DNA from: Halotia wernerae
GTDB lineage: Bacteria > Cyanobacteriota > Cyanobacteriia > Cyanobacteriales > Nostocaceae
Length of the DNA stretch: 64,000 bases
Assembly (NCBI GenBank): GCA_034931985.1
Contig: JAYGHB010000107.1
Span: forward strand, 1 to 64,000
Reading direction: 5' to 3'
Below the pieces are notes generated by a model. It saw only the letters and a list, made by a program, of their open reading frames with translations. It did no database searches and had not been told where the DNA came from. Made by a program: the position numbers and the translations under genes. Positions within the stretch are counted from its first letter, which is position 1. Every line of letters starts with the position of its first letter. Positions 52,668 through 61,259 of the stretch are shown here, one piece after another.

Positions 52668-54961
52668 TGTTTTACTCCTTCTCCTTGTTGTTCCCCTTGG
52701 TTAACTGGTATTTGGTCATTTTCTAATAAAAACGGGTATAAATCTACCAAATCACGCCAAATTGTCTCGTAGATAGTTGTTTTTTTTATTTCGGTATCAG
52801 ATTTATTCAGCTTCAAAGACATCCACGGCGCAAGATTACCATGATTATTTTCATCTTTTGGCTGACACCAAGCCTCTTCAAACGCAGCTTTTAGTTCTGG
52901 TTGTCCTTGTTGCAAACGTACTCGAAAGTAGCGATAGTTGAGGATGGCAGTACGTCTACCACGTTCTAATAAGCTGCGGATTTGATAGAGTTGTGATTTG
53001 GGAAATTTGGCTTGTTTGAGTGCTTGCACAGTATCTAGCAGCCCTCCCAGTTCGTGAAGAGTGTAGGGTGCAGCGTAAAGTTTGAGGTTGAGATGATCTT
53101 TGGTTAATCCTTGTTCGCGGAAATCTTTAATATTTGATGCAATCATTGTCACTGCTTTAAGTGCCAAAAAGTCAACTGTTCCACCGTAGTAGTTGTAGTC
53201 GCGTTTTAGGTCTTTAGCAAGTTTTTTTGATGATTTTAAAAGTTGGCTAGTCAGTGATTCTGCGTAGTATATAGGTGTATTTTCCGCAGTAATGAGAACA
53301 CCTGCGGACATACTCAACTCGCACTGGTGACTACATTCGGGTTTTTCTTTACCTTGGTAGCGGTGGACTTTTTCAGGATTGTAGGGTTTATCAACATAAA
53401 ATGTTGGTAACTGACGTTCAAATTCTTCGCTGATAGTTTTGGCAATATCTAAAGCTTTATCCGCAGGTACGATTAACAACACATCATCGCCACCAATGGT
53501 GACTATTTCAAACGGATAGATCCATTCACCGTTACGATTAATATTGTCTGGGTCGGTAAGATGATTAAGTTGACGGGGCTTGAGATGCTTTCGCAAGGCA
53601 ATATAAACAGAATTTTGGGTTGCATCTAAAACCTGTTGACTAAACTTGCGGTAATTTTGTGGTGTGCGGATTTTCTGGCGGATATAGCCACCCATATTAT
53701 TACCATCCGCATAGATATAGCCTACAAAGCCGCTTGGTGTGCTGACATTACCGATTTCTCGCAGAGAAAAGGCTTCTGTTGTTGGGGAACCTTCTGTTAT
53801 TTGATAATACTCCCGATCGCTTGCTGAATTTTTCATAAATTCGTGAAACCTTTTCACCCAACTAGGAAAATAACCCGGCTTCCATAGTTCTTCTTTCCCT
53901 GACTGTCGGTGAAATCCAAAATTTTTGTACCATCGTCGTCGTTGTTGGCGATCGCGTTTGCTACGCTGTCCGACAATAACTTTACGTGCCAAAGCTGCGG
54001 AAAAACTTGGTGATCCTGGTAAATTCGTTTCTGCTACAGCTGCGCGTCTATCTGTTTCATCCCGTTGTAGGTAAGGATGAGTTTCAAACATAGGAGGATA
54101 ACAGCGACTAAGACGTTCTTTTGTAGTATTGCCATTACGACGATGAGTAAATTGATTAGCTAGTTTTCCCACAAGTTCGTTAAAGTTTTTGCGTTGCCAA
54201 AATTTCTCCTCTAAATTATGTTCATTGGATTGATCAAAATAAGCTTGAATGATAGGATTATTTTGCTTTTGCAGATATTTATCCAACCAAAGAGTGTTTT
54301 CGATTGGGTTTTGCAGCAAACCAAAGCGTAACTCTAACAAGCGGAAGGTATCGCCAACTGCACAAGAGTTAGCAGTTAGGGTTTCGTCGGTGTAGCGTTT
54401 TTCAATAGCGTTAGCAAGTTCATGAACAAAAGCCGCCGGACAAAAGGCAAGAATACTACCACCTGTAGAGTAAATAATCAGTTCGGGGATAAGTGCTGTT
54501 GTTAAATCTGCAAATCCATTATCTATCAGCCATTGCTTGATCCGATTGTAGTGCGATCGCTGACCTTGCCCAAACAATGCTGGCATATCATAGAGATTGA
54601 TCCGATCAAGAAGTGCCGAAGCACCACGAATATCGTTAAGTTTTGCTGCTTCAAACACATATTGTTTAATTTTTGTTGCACCACCATAAACCAAACCAAT
54701 CGGTGTATTCTCTTCCCAAAGGTCTGGATATTTGTTCTTTAATTCTTGGAGTGTCTGGGGGGTGTCTTTTTCAGAAATATTGTAAAGTTTTTTTGCCTGT
54801 TGAACAATAAACTCCGTACTTTCTGGTACATCCTGTCCATCTTGCAGAGCCTGTCGCATTTGATGCAATGTACTGAGTTCATCAGGATTGAGATTATGCT
54901 TTTCGCTCCAAGCAAGACACCAGGCGATCGCAGTAATTGTGCGTGTACGAGATTCGTTCAT
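52664..54961 (-). CDS. cas10: Cas10, type III-D large subunit with GGDD palm
   Basis: A 765-residue Cas10. The active palm motif GGDD is at 490-493 (IVTIGGDDVLLIVPADKA), with the partner metal-binding strand YIYADGNNMGGYI at 415-427, so cyclic oligoadenylate synthesis is likely. A Cys/His group (PECSHQCELS) follows. The first 100 residues show no HD nuclease motif, so this Cas10 probably does not cut DNA. The N-terminal GGATKIKQYVFEAAKLNDIRG and STGGSILAFCPAA are the first, inactive palm. It heads the minus-strand operon; an inverted repeat lies in its leader. Confidence 0.93.
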   Translation of the reverse strand: MNESRTRTITAIAWCLAWSEKHNLNPDELSTLHQMRQALQDGQDVPESTEFIVQQAKKLYNISEKDTPQTLQELKNKYPDLWEENTPIGLVYGGATKIKQYVFEAAKLNDIRGASALLDRINLYDMPALFGQGQRSHYNRIKQWLIDNGFADLTTALIPELIIYSTGGSILAFCPAAFVHELANAIEKRYTDETLTANSCAVGDTFRLLELRFGLLQNPIENTLWLDKYLQKQNNPIIQAYFDQSNEHNLEEKFWQRKNFNELVGKLANQFTHRRNGNTTKERLSRCYPPMFETHPYLQRDETDRRAAVAETNLPGSPSFSAALARKVIVGQRSKRDRQQRRRWYKNFGFHRQSGKEELWKPGYFPSWVKRFHEFMKNSASDREYYQITEGSPTTEAFSLREIGNVSTPSGFVGYIYADGNNMGGYIRQKIRTPQNYRKFSQQVLDATQNSVYIALRKHLKPRQLNHLTDPDNINRNGEWIYPFEIVTIGGDDVLLIVPADKALDIAKTISEEFERQLPTFYVDKPYNPEKVHRYQGKEKPECSHQCELSMSAGVLITAENTPIYYAESLTSQLLKSSKKLAKDLKRDYNYYGGTVDFLALKAVTMIASNIKDFREQGLTKDHLNLKLYAAPYTLHELGGLLDTVQALKQAKFPKSQLYQIRSLLERGRRTAILNYRYFRVRLQQGQPELKAAFEEAWCQPKDENNHGNLAPWMSLKLNKSDTEIKKTTIYETIWRDLVDLYPFLLENDQIPVNQGEQQGEGVKQ

Positions 54962-54978
54962 GATGACTTTTGAAAATT

Positions 54979-55007
54979 AAGGACACCCTCTAGAGGTGTC
55001 CTTTTTG
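54979..55007. terminator. Strong hairpin in front of cas10
   Basis: AAGGACACC-CTCTAGA-GGTGTCCTTTTT: GGACACC and GGTGTCC pair perfectly over 7-9 bases and TTTTT follows on the plus strand. On the minus strand the hairpin lies about 20-40 bases before the cas10 ATG, after AAAAAGG. It could end leftward transcription from the small gene at 55064, or act as a leader structure of cas10 mRNA. Confidence 0.65.
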
Positions 55008-55063
55008 ACGGTTACATACTATCAAATCAGACTAGCGCTAGTAGTCTTTGGAAGATTTGTAAT

Positions 55064-55381
55064 CTAATTTTGTCTCATCAACCACGAAACAAAAAAGAAT
55101 GCTATCTGCACTACTGGCTGTATTTTACTAAAAAGCTTTCTAAAACTCTTAGCTTTCTCTTCTGGCACTACTTGGTTCTGATGTATCACATTGTGATATA
55201 TATTTAGTTGTGTTATGGATGTTACATGCCGTTGCAGTTGCAATTCCACCCTCAATGGTATCGTCGCAAATTTTTGTTGCTTTTCTCTCTCTGGTTGCAA
55301 CACCCTGTTATAGCTAAGTAAAGCTAAACAATTAGTAGAGTAATTTACTACTTTAAATCTACTGACTTCGTCGATTTTCAT
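55064..55381 (-). CDS. Small hypothetical protein upstream of cas10
   Basis: I do not recognise it. From ATG 55381, preceded by a good ribosome site (GAGGGA, 7 bases away), it has 105 residues: MKIDEVSRFKVVNYSTNCLA at the start, a basic middle (PLRVELQLQRHVTSITQL) and a hydrophobic end (PVVQIAFFFVSWLMRQN) that could touch the membrane. It is read toward cas10, with the hairpin at 54979 between. No similar gene is in the window. The ribosome site and clean frame support expression. Confidence 0.5.
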   Translation of the reverse strand: MKIDEVSRFKVVNYSTNCLALLSYNRVLQPEREKQQKFATIPLRVELQLQRHVTSITQLNIYHNVIHQNQVVPEEKAKSFRKLFSKIQPVVQIAFFFVSWLMRQN

Positions 55382-55830
55382 TGTCTTTTCCCTCAATAAT
55401 TAAAATCACGATTCTCACGTATGTCTGAGTAATTAAGTTAAGTTTGTTAGGATAGAACCTGGTGGCTCTATGCCTTTGCTTGTTGTCATGGTCATACTTA
55501 GAAGTTCATAGTATTCTCCAAAAAAGTTGATTCACTGATAAATTACACCAGTCTCAATAACTGCCATAGAATAAATTTCCTAGCCAAGAGTTTCGAGTCT
55601 TTTACGGAGAACTAGAAGCTCTGAATCTGTACATCAAAGTACAAGTCGGCTGAGGAAGACAACATTAGATGCTGCAAATTATCAATATTCAAAATTATAC
55701 TCCATACATCTTTTCTTGTGTTGTCCTAAATTGTTGTTTTGTATACATCTTTAAAAGAAATATTTTGCCACTACCACAGAAATACAAAAACAGAAATATG
55801 TGATACCATAAATTAACTATCCAATAAAAC
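55382..55830. other. Intergenic stretch without recognisable feature
   Basis: About 450 AT-rich bases between the small gene upstream of cas10 and degenerate CRISPR repeats. Short frames occur, none with gene-like composition. It should contain the promoter of the type III operon (read leftward) and possibly the decayed leader of the repeats at 55831. Confidence 0.4.
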
Positions 55831-56018
55831 AACTTTCCCGCAAGGGAATTGAAACTCACGCTCTGGTGTATTCTGAGCATTTAAATTTAGTTTCAGTACT
55901 TCCCCGCAAGGGGATAAAACTTATAACTGCGCTGGTTTTACCAGTTGTGATTGCAAATTACCAGTTTGCCTTGCTTGTAGATATTTTTTTAATAACTTCC
56001 CCTCAGGGGGATGGAAAT
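55831..56018 (+). CRISPR. Degenerate CRISPR remnant (three decayed repeats)
   Basis: Three sequences keep the repeat core: AACTTTCCCGCAAGGGAATT then GAAAC (55831-55855), ACTTCCCCGCAAGGGGATAA then AAC (55898-55920) and AATAACTTCCCCTCAGGGGG then ATGGAAAT (55991-56018). The spacing is 42 and 70 bases, the latter long enough for a lost repeat. Their 5' halves no longer match arrays 1-3. Orientation is the same as the other arrays. With them, repeats lie at both ends of the effector operon. Confidence 0.75.
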
Positions 56019-56194
56019 ATTGCCAATAGGTTAGACTTTCTGTTGTCAAGCAAAAGGGGATTTTTGCTCGTTTTTATTTAAGTGAATAGCGATCGCCACA
56101 ACTCATGACTTTGAGTATGGCGTACTATCACCAGTAGCCATAGACATATTCATCCCGTTCCGCTCGGTTTAAATTGGTGAAGGTGTTGTTAGCT

Positions 56195-56947
56195 TTAATG
56201 CATGTTAGCAATGACATCCACATCATCACTCTTAAGCTGACCATCCTCCATATAAACGATGCGATCAGCAATATCGAGAATACGGTTGTCATGGGTAACT
56301 AGCAAAATTGTACAGCCTTGTTCTTTAGCTAACTTTTGCATTAATTCCACGACATCGCGCCCAGATTTTTTATCGAGTGCAGCAGTAGGTTCATCTGCTA
56401 GAACAATTTTAGGATGGCTAACTAAAGCACGAGCGATCGCAACTCGTTGTTTTTGTCCCCCAGAAAGCTTTTCGGGGTAATAATTGACATGATCTGCTAG
56501 ACCAACAGTTTCTAATATAGCGATCGCTTTAGCATCAATATCTTGATTCAAAAAATCGTCATGCAATTCTAAAGACATACGCACATTTTCTTGAGCAGTC
56601 AAAAAAGTCATCAAGTTATGCGCCTGAAAAATATAGCCAATTTGGCGGCGAAGCTTAGTCAATTGCTGCTTTTTAGCACCGCAGATTTCCTGTCCTAAAA
56701 TTTTCAGACTACCTTCTTGAGCAGAGCGCAACCCACCCATCAAAGTCAAGAGGGTAGTTTTTCCTGACCCAGAGGGGCCAGTCATAATCACAATATCCCC
56801 AGCCTTAATTTCTAAATTAATATCAAATAATACTTGTTTGCGAAGCGTACCCTCACCAAAATAATGATTGAGGTTATGAATAGAAATCACTGGTTCTAAA
56901 GCTGAGAATGTTGACCCAGAAGTTCTTGATAGAGATTTGTCCAACAT
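56195..56947 (-). CDS. devA: DevA-type ABC transporter ATPase, orphan
   Basis: A 250-residue ABC ATPase with Walker A MTGPSGSGKTTLLTLMGG (about 55-72), Q loop FQAHNLM, signature KLSGGQKQRVAIARAL, Walker B IVLADEPTAALDKKSG and the His switch VTHDN. It is very close to DevA, which powers DevBCA, the TolC-linked exporter of heterocyst glycolipids; Nostoc has several DevBCA paralogues. Normally devB and devC precede devA. Here the 300 bases upstream hold neither, only transposase remnants, so the ATPase must pair with subunits encoded elsewhere or is a leftover. Confidence 0.88.
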   Translation of the reverse strand: MLDKSLSRTSGSTFSALEPVISIHNLNHYFGEGTLRKQVLFDINLEIKAGDIVIMTGPSGSGKTTLLTLMGGLRSAQEGSLKILGQEICGAKKQQLTKLRRQIGYIFQAHNLMTFLTAQENVRMSLELHDDFLNQDIDAKAIAILETVGLADHVNYYPEKLSGGQKQRVAIARALVSHPKIVLADEPTAALDKKSGRDVVELMQKLAKEQGCTILLVTHDNRILDIADRIVYMEDGQLKSDDVDVIANMH

Positions 56948-57112
56948 AAAATTTGTTAAAAGATAAAAGTTGAAAAAGTTTGTTCATCCTTGGCGTTCTT
57001 GTAGTGTACGCAGTTCATGATGGGGCGTTGCTGAATCCAAGTATGAATCATGCGTAGGCATAGTCGTAGACATCGCCTCAAGCTTGCGGGCGCCACGGAA
57101 CCGTACCTAGTT

Positions 57113-57426
57113 ATTGTATTACTAATCGAATAGATAGTTTAAGCATTTCCTCTGACTTAGAGTAATAAAAAGTTTTACGATGTAGCCTCGCCAAATAATG
57201 TCTAAAACGGCTATTTTCGCCTTCTACTCGTGTCATATCAGTTTTGCTGACCCTTACCCCTTCCGGGTTCGCCAGTCGCTACAAGTCGGGGAACCCGCCC
57301 AACGCGCTGGCTGACAATATGGTCTTCATCGCTAATAAAACAAGGGTAAACTGGGTAACCATCTGTGACATAAAAATAAGAATGCCAACAGTTTATCAGC
57401 CATGAGTTTGGATTTTGAGCGCTCAT
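57113..57426 (-). pseudogene. IS1-family transposase remnant
   Basis: The minus strand reads NPNSWLINCWHSYFYVTDGY then PVYPCFISDEDHIVS, breaks at an inserted 64-bp palindrome, and resumes MTRVEGENSRFRHYLARLHR then KTFYYSKSEEMLKLSIRLVI. This is the C-terminal half of an IS1-type (InsAB-like) transposase. The N-terminal half is missing. It probably accounts for the loss of devB/devC beside the orphan devA. Confidence 0.8.
57252..57315. repeat. 64-bp palindromic element inserted in IS1 remnant
   Basis: GCTGAC occurs at 57246-57251 and again at 57310-57315, flanking CCTTACCCCTTCCGGGTTCG...GGGGAACCCGCCCAACGC. The inner arms CGGGTTCGCC and GGGGAACCCG pair. The 64-base gain shifts the transposase frame. 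The unit is of the Nostoc GC-rich repeat type, here caught as a clean insertion with a 6-base duplication. Confidence 0.7.
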
Positions 57427-57609
57427 AAAATTACGTTGAAAGGTTCTGATAAGGCTGATATTTTGTGACTATATAAGAGCTTACAGCAACACTGATTCTG
57501 TATTTTCTGCGCTTCTGACTCAATTCTTAGCCAAAGAAACCCAGTTTATTGATAAAAAAAACTGGGTTTCAAAGATTATATTTAATCAAATCTGAATCGT
57601 CTCAACACT

Positions 57610-57981
57610 CTACAGCCAGTCTTTATAAGCAGAGATTTCATTCACACTAATTTCAAAAAGGCCACCCTTGCCAAATGGCGGATAAACACGGATTTTGGCA
57701 TTACTTGTAAATTTCTCTAACCTATTGCCTAATTGGGGAATATTGCTAACTATATGCCAGTAAGATACGAGATCGGGGCAGTCAATTACTAGCATGAGAG
57801 TGGCATTATTTGTGGTAAGATACCATTGGCAATTAGACAATAGGACTTGCGTAATGCGATCGCAAGCTTGATAAAAGCATCTGCCTATAGATTGTTCTAG
57901 TTCCAGATGCAGCATTCCATCCTGTTTCGTGACCTCGGTTGGAGGTAAATCATCGGGAGGAAGCAGGGATAGTTTGGACAT
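57610..57981 (-). CDS. Hypothetical protein (123 aa), coupled to flavin monooxygenase
   Basis: Unknown family. The 123 residues start MSKLSLLPPDDLPPTEVTKQ and contain QSIGRCFYQACDRITQVLLS, then TLMLVIDCPDLVSYWHIVSN; the fold looks alpha/beta. Its start lies inside the end of the monooxygenase gene (32-base overlap), so the two are expressed together. No signal peptide or membrane helix. Confidence 0.7.
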   Translation of the reverse strand: MSKLSLLPPDDLPPTEVTKQDGMLHLELEQSIGRCFYQACDRITQVLLSNCQWYLTTNNATLMLVIDCPDLVSYWHIVSNIPQLGNRLEKFTSNAKIRVYPPFGKGGLFEISVNEISAYKDWL

Positions 57982-58978
57982 AATTCCATACCTCTTGGTT
58001 ATAGCGCTGCAAACTTTCTAGGTTTTTTTGCAGAGTCAAAGCTGAGGGTTTGAGCGCTAGTGTACCTATACTTAATTCATCTTGAAATCGCTTGATTTTG
58101 TCACGACAAGTAACTACATCACCAATGATTGAGTTTTCAATCAAATAGTCTTCATCGAAACAAATATTGGTGCGATCAAAGGGTTTTTGTTGGGGATTCA
58201 AGCTATTCTGTATGACTTGAGTGGAGTTGGCTTTCATTTTCTGGCTAAATTTACGAATGAAAGGCATTGCCTCACTTAGCGCTTCATCGGATGTTTTGCC
58301 AACATAAAAAAAGCGTGCCAACACCAGCTTTTCGGAACCGCTAGAATTGAGGGCGCGATATTTAGCCACAGTCTTCTTTAATCTTTCTAGAGAAAACGGT
58401 GGCCCTCCCATCAAAGCGAAGGAATTTTGGGCAGCAAATTCGATGCCTTCATCACCACCAGTAGCAACATACACTGGAATTTGTGACTGCAATGGTTTAG
58501 GGTAAATTGTCAGGCGATCGCATTGATAATATTGCCCGTTAAATGATACATCAGTTTCATATAAAAGCTTCTGAATCAAGGCGATCGCCTCTAGCATCTT
58601 GGCGCGAGATTCACCCATTGGTGTGGCAAAATGCTTGTTCTGTTGCGGGAAAGGCCCTCCTTTCGCAACCCCAAATAGTAGTCTGCCATTGCACAGGTTA
58701 TCTAGGGTAGCAATATCCTCGGCTACCCGAATTGGGTTATGAAACGGCAGTAAAACCGCCGCTGTGCCTAATTGGATAGTTGAGGTCAATCCTGCCAGGT
58801 GTGCTATTAACACCAACATAGATGGACTGAGATTGGATTCACTAAAATGATGCTCACTCACCCAAGCTTCCGCAAAGCCTAAGCTTTCCGCCTGCTTTAC
58901 CATTGCAACTTGTTCAAAGATGGCGCGGCGAGCATCGTGGTGGTGATTGTCGTAATTGCAAAAAAGTCCGGTTTTCAT
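57950..58978 (-). CDS. LLM-class flavin-dependent monooxygenase
   Basis: A 342-residue luciferase-like TIM barrel. AESLGFAEAWVSEHHFSE (about 31-48), IQLGTAAVLLPFHNPIRVAE and GRLLFGVAKGGPFPQQNKHF are family marks of the bacterial luciferase/alkanal monooxygenase group, which use reduced FMN and oxygen on long-chain or sulfonated substrates. The substrate is unknown. A palindromic repeat is 50 bases upstream of its start. Confidence 0.9.
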   Translation of the reverse strand: MKTGLFCNYDNHHHDARRAIFEQVAMVKQAESLGFAEAWVSEHHFSESNLSPSMLVLIAHLAGLTSTIQLGTAAVLLPFHNPIRVAEDIATLDNLCNGRLLFGVAKGGPFPQQNKHFATPMGESRAKMLEAIALIQKLLYETDVSFNGQYYQCDRLTIYPKPLQSQIPVYVATGGDEGIEFAAQNSFALMGGPPFSLERLKKTVAKYRALNSSGSEKLVLARFFYVGKTSDEALSEAMPFIRKFSQKMKANSTQVIQNSLNPQQKPFDRTNICFDEDYLIENSIIGDVVTCRDKIKRFQDELSIGTLALKPSALTLQKNLESLQRYNQEVWNYVQTIPASSR

Positions 58979-59030
58979 TGTTTGCTTGGCATTGGCAATT
59001 GTTGCCCACCTTAAGGTTTCAAGGGCTGCG

Positions 59031-59063
59031 AGATCCCCGACTTCTTCAAGAAGCCGGGGATCT
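59031..59063. repeat. 33-bp palindrome, third copy
   Basis: AGATCCCCGACTTCTTCAAG then AAGCCGGGGATCT is the same palindrome that opens the leader-like segments at 43146 and 44648, with one base changed. Here it has no CRISPR repeat nearby, so the palindrome itself is a general interspersed repeat. Confidence 0.8.
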
Positions 59064-59100
59064 GACCACCATTAGCTATCAAAATTAATGGGACAGACCA

Positions 59101-59493
59101 CTAGGTTGCCACCCATTGCAACTCTAACCATAAGCGTGGGTCGTTGTGCTTGAGCTTTGACATCGGATCGCGTAGCAATCTCCTCGCGTTCATACAAACT
59201 ACTTGAACCAGCCCCATATTATCTGCCAGTTCTCGGAGTATTTCTTTGTGGGCTTGCACAAAAGGAAGCATTTCTTCAGAGCAATAAATTCCTATATATT
59301 GCAAGCGTCTAGCAGGCCGTCCCCAGAAACAGGTGATGACTTTCAAATAACACCCATCTAGCAATTCCCCAACTTTTGGGTAATAGTGATTGACGACTCT
59401 TGTGAATTTTTTAGCTAGGATATCTTCAGCAATCATTTCAACTGATATTTCTGTAGCATTCATCACGCTATTTAATATAACATACATTGTCAT
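59101..59493 (-). CDS. Hypothetical protein (about 120-130 aa)
   Basis: Not recognised. The frame opens at 59493; the Met at residue 11 (MNATEISVEMIAEDILAKKF) is the more likely start. RVVNHYYPKVGELLDGCYLK and VITCFWGRPARRLQYIGIYC suggest a compact alpha/beta protein; the end is basic, with NARRLLRDPMSKLKHND. Isolated gene between repeats. Confidence 0.55.
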   Translation of the reverse strand: MTMYVILNSVMNATEISVEMIAEDILAKKFTRVVNHYYPKVGELLDGCYLKVITCFWGRPARRLQYIGIYCSEEMLPFVQAHKEILRELADNMGLVQVVCMNARRLLRDPMSKLKHNDPRLWLELQWVAT

Positions 59494-59670
59494 ATTTAGA
59501 TAACATCTTGCCTTATATATTCTAAATAAAATATTAAATATAAAACAAAAAATGAGGTGTATTTTTTTAATTTCACCTCATGTAATCTCAATCTTTTAAA
59601 TATTAAATTCAAAATCTTATGCTTTAATTAACATAGATTTATAGGTATAGCCAGATAAGTTAGGACACTA

Positions 59671-60000
59671 TTAAGTAAAGTTGGCACGTTGAGCTTGTTG
59701 CCATTGGGTTTCTAGATTAACAAGAACAGCATCAGAATTGCGTTGCCATCGGTATCGAGAACGGAAGAATTCTTGACGGTGTTGAAAATGAATTCGCTCG
59801 TGACGATAAGCATTATGTGAAACATTCTCAAGTTGTTGTTGCAACTTGAAGCGGCAGCCTTCAGGTTGGTAGAGTAACCAAGCACCTTGACGTAAAAGGG
59901 AACGGCGTAATTGCTTAAAACCGCTCTGTCGTCTGACACGACGACGAGTATCACCAAACAAGGATTCGAGTTCATTGTTTGTGCGTGGTACTCCAATCAC
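59671..60000 (-). pseudogene. Transposase C-terminal fragment
   Basis: The 109-residue frame begins MIGVPRTNNELESLFGDTRR and continues RVRRQSGFKQLRRSLLRQGA. The N-N-x-L-E-x-x-F-G-x-x-R-R pattern with RRxSG is seen at the C-terminal catalytic end of some DDE transposases. No N-terminal part is upstream (60001-60250 has only repeat-like and IS-end-like DNA). I cannot name the family. Confidence 0.5.
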
Positions 60001-60207
60001 GTCATAGCCTTTTAAGTCTTATATTGGGCTGCTAAAAGGCATTATAAAGGGAACAATTAAGCAAAAACCCTTTTGCTGGCATAAAGATTAATGCCGACTG
60101 CAACGGAGCAAGCAATATACTTAGAAAAGTATCGGTGATGCTAGGTTTAGACCTTAGCGGAATCAGTAGAGGCGCTTTAAGTGCGCCTAAGAAAGTTCTT
60201 TTATGGA

Positions 60208-60238
60208 CTCTTCAGAAATCCCCGTCACTTCAGTGCGG
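60208..60238. mobile_element. IS200/IS605-like end hairpin
   Basis: TCTTCAGAAATCCCCGTCAC then TTCAGTGCGGGGAAGCTT forms a CCCCG-CAC/GTG-CGGGG hairpin like the right ends of IS605-group elements, where TnpA binds single-stranded DNA. No tnpA or tnpB gene is adjacent, so only an end remains. Confidence 0.4.
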
Positions 60239-60254
60239 GGAAGCTTAATTACCA

Positions 60255-60641
60255 TTAGCTATCTGTAGATGCAGTCCAGGACTGTAAATGAATCAAGGAT
60301 TTCCAAGAGTTAGTACTAGTATCAAAACAGTGCCAAGTTCCATCTTTAACTTCCTGGTAGCAAAATAAAGTGCGATCACAACCAGTGAGGTTGTCAGTTA
60401 AATAGTATACAAGACCTCGAAATGGATAAGTTTTACGGCTCAGACGTTTTGCAACCGCTTGATTCGGACATTCAACAATAATTACTGATTGCCCATTCAG
60501 GTTAGCTAACGAAAATATACACATTCGCAAAATGGCTCTGAGCCAACTTTGTGTATTGTCAAAATAATCATCTATGATTTTGTTGGTCAGTGCTTTTTCG
60601 AGGATACGGTCTTCATTGTGAGAAGTTTGGGCGTTAGACAC
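60255..60641 (-). CDS. Hypothetical protein (128 aa)
   Basis: Unknown family. The protein runs MSNAQTSHNEDRILEKALTN, then QSWLRAILRMCIFSLANLNG and QSVIIVECPNQAVAKRLSRK, and ends with Trp-rich WHCFDTSTNSWKSLIHLQSW. The composition is that of a soluble alpha/beta protein. It stands alone, divergent from the next gene. Confidence 0.6.
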   Translation of the reverse strand: MSNAQTSHNEDRILEKALTNKIIDDYFDNTQSWLRAILRMCIFSLANLNGQSVIIVECPNQAVAKRLSRKTYPFRGLVYYLTDNLTGCDRTLFCYQEVKDGTWHCFDTSTNSWKSLIHLQSWTASTDS

Positions 60642-60828
60642 AGCATCACCTATCGTTACACCGTTGGTTTGAGATTAAACTAAAACCTTAAAAACTGACA
60701 AGTGTATACGCCCAATACAGAATGTAACAGACCTAAAAATCATCTTTTACTATCAAAAAAGCCAGTGAGTCAGCTTTGGTGTCAGCAAGGCTGGTAGAAT
60801 CTACACAGAGCTTTAAGAGCAAATTGCC

Positions 60829-61134
60829 ATGCCTGCTGAAACTAACCCAGTAAATCCAACCACCAAGGGTGCTGATGCTATTGATGAGGCGATCGCCCAA
60901 GGCATTGATTTTGATGGTTCTGCCATTCCACCTGCCAAGCTAGAACTCTATAGCAAAGTCATGGCACTAGAAGCAAGTAGACAACGCAGTGGCGTATCTA
61001 ATACCATGCGATCGCGCATCATCCGAATCGGCGCAAAGCACATTCCTCAAGCAGAACTCGATCAATTACTAATAGAAGCAGGCTTTGCACCCCTGAAAGA
61101 GAAAGATATTGCTTTTTTCTACGGCGGTAAATAA
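60829..61134 (+). CDS. Conserved cyanobacterial hypothetical protein (101 aa)
   Basis: The 101 residues (AIDEAIAQGIDFDGSAIPPA, LELYSKVMALEASRQRSGVS, QLLIEAGFAPLKEKDIAFFY) look like a small helical protein of a type common in heterocystous cyanobacteria, function unknown. A clean start ATG 60829. The following 200 bases contain HIP1 sites and repeat DNA. Confidence 0.7.
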   Translation: MPAETNPVNPTTKGADAIDEAIAQGIDFDGSAIPPAKLELYSKVMALEASRQRSGVSNTMRSRIIRIGAKHIPQAELDQLLIEAGFAPLKEKDIAFFYGGK

Positions 61135-61259
61135 TTTTGAGCGATCGCCTGTGATCGATCATGAGAGTGGGCGATCCTCCGGCGGGCTACGCCTAAGCAC
61201 ATCTTTGTAATTCATCGGAATATTATCTTTTATTCTATGTAATGTGAGGATTTCAGATT

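Noticed and set aside
39330..56200. cas1/cas2 adaptation genes
   Set aside because: No frame in the CRISPR region resembles Cas1, Cas2 or a reverse transcriptase fusion; adaptation must be supplied elsewhere or be lost.
59712..59996. Second minus-strand frame overlapping the transposase fragment
   Set aside because: The overlapping frame at 59671-60000 has transposase-like motifs; this one has none.
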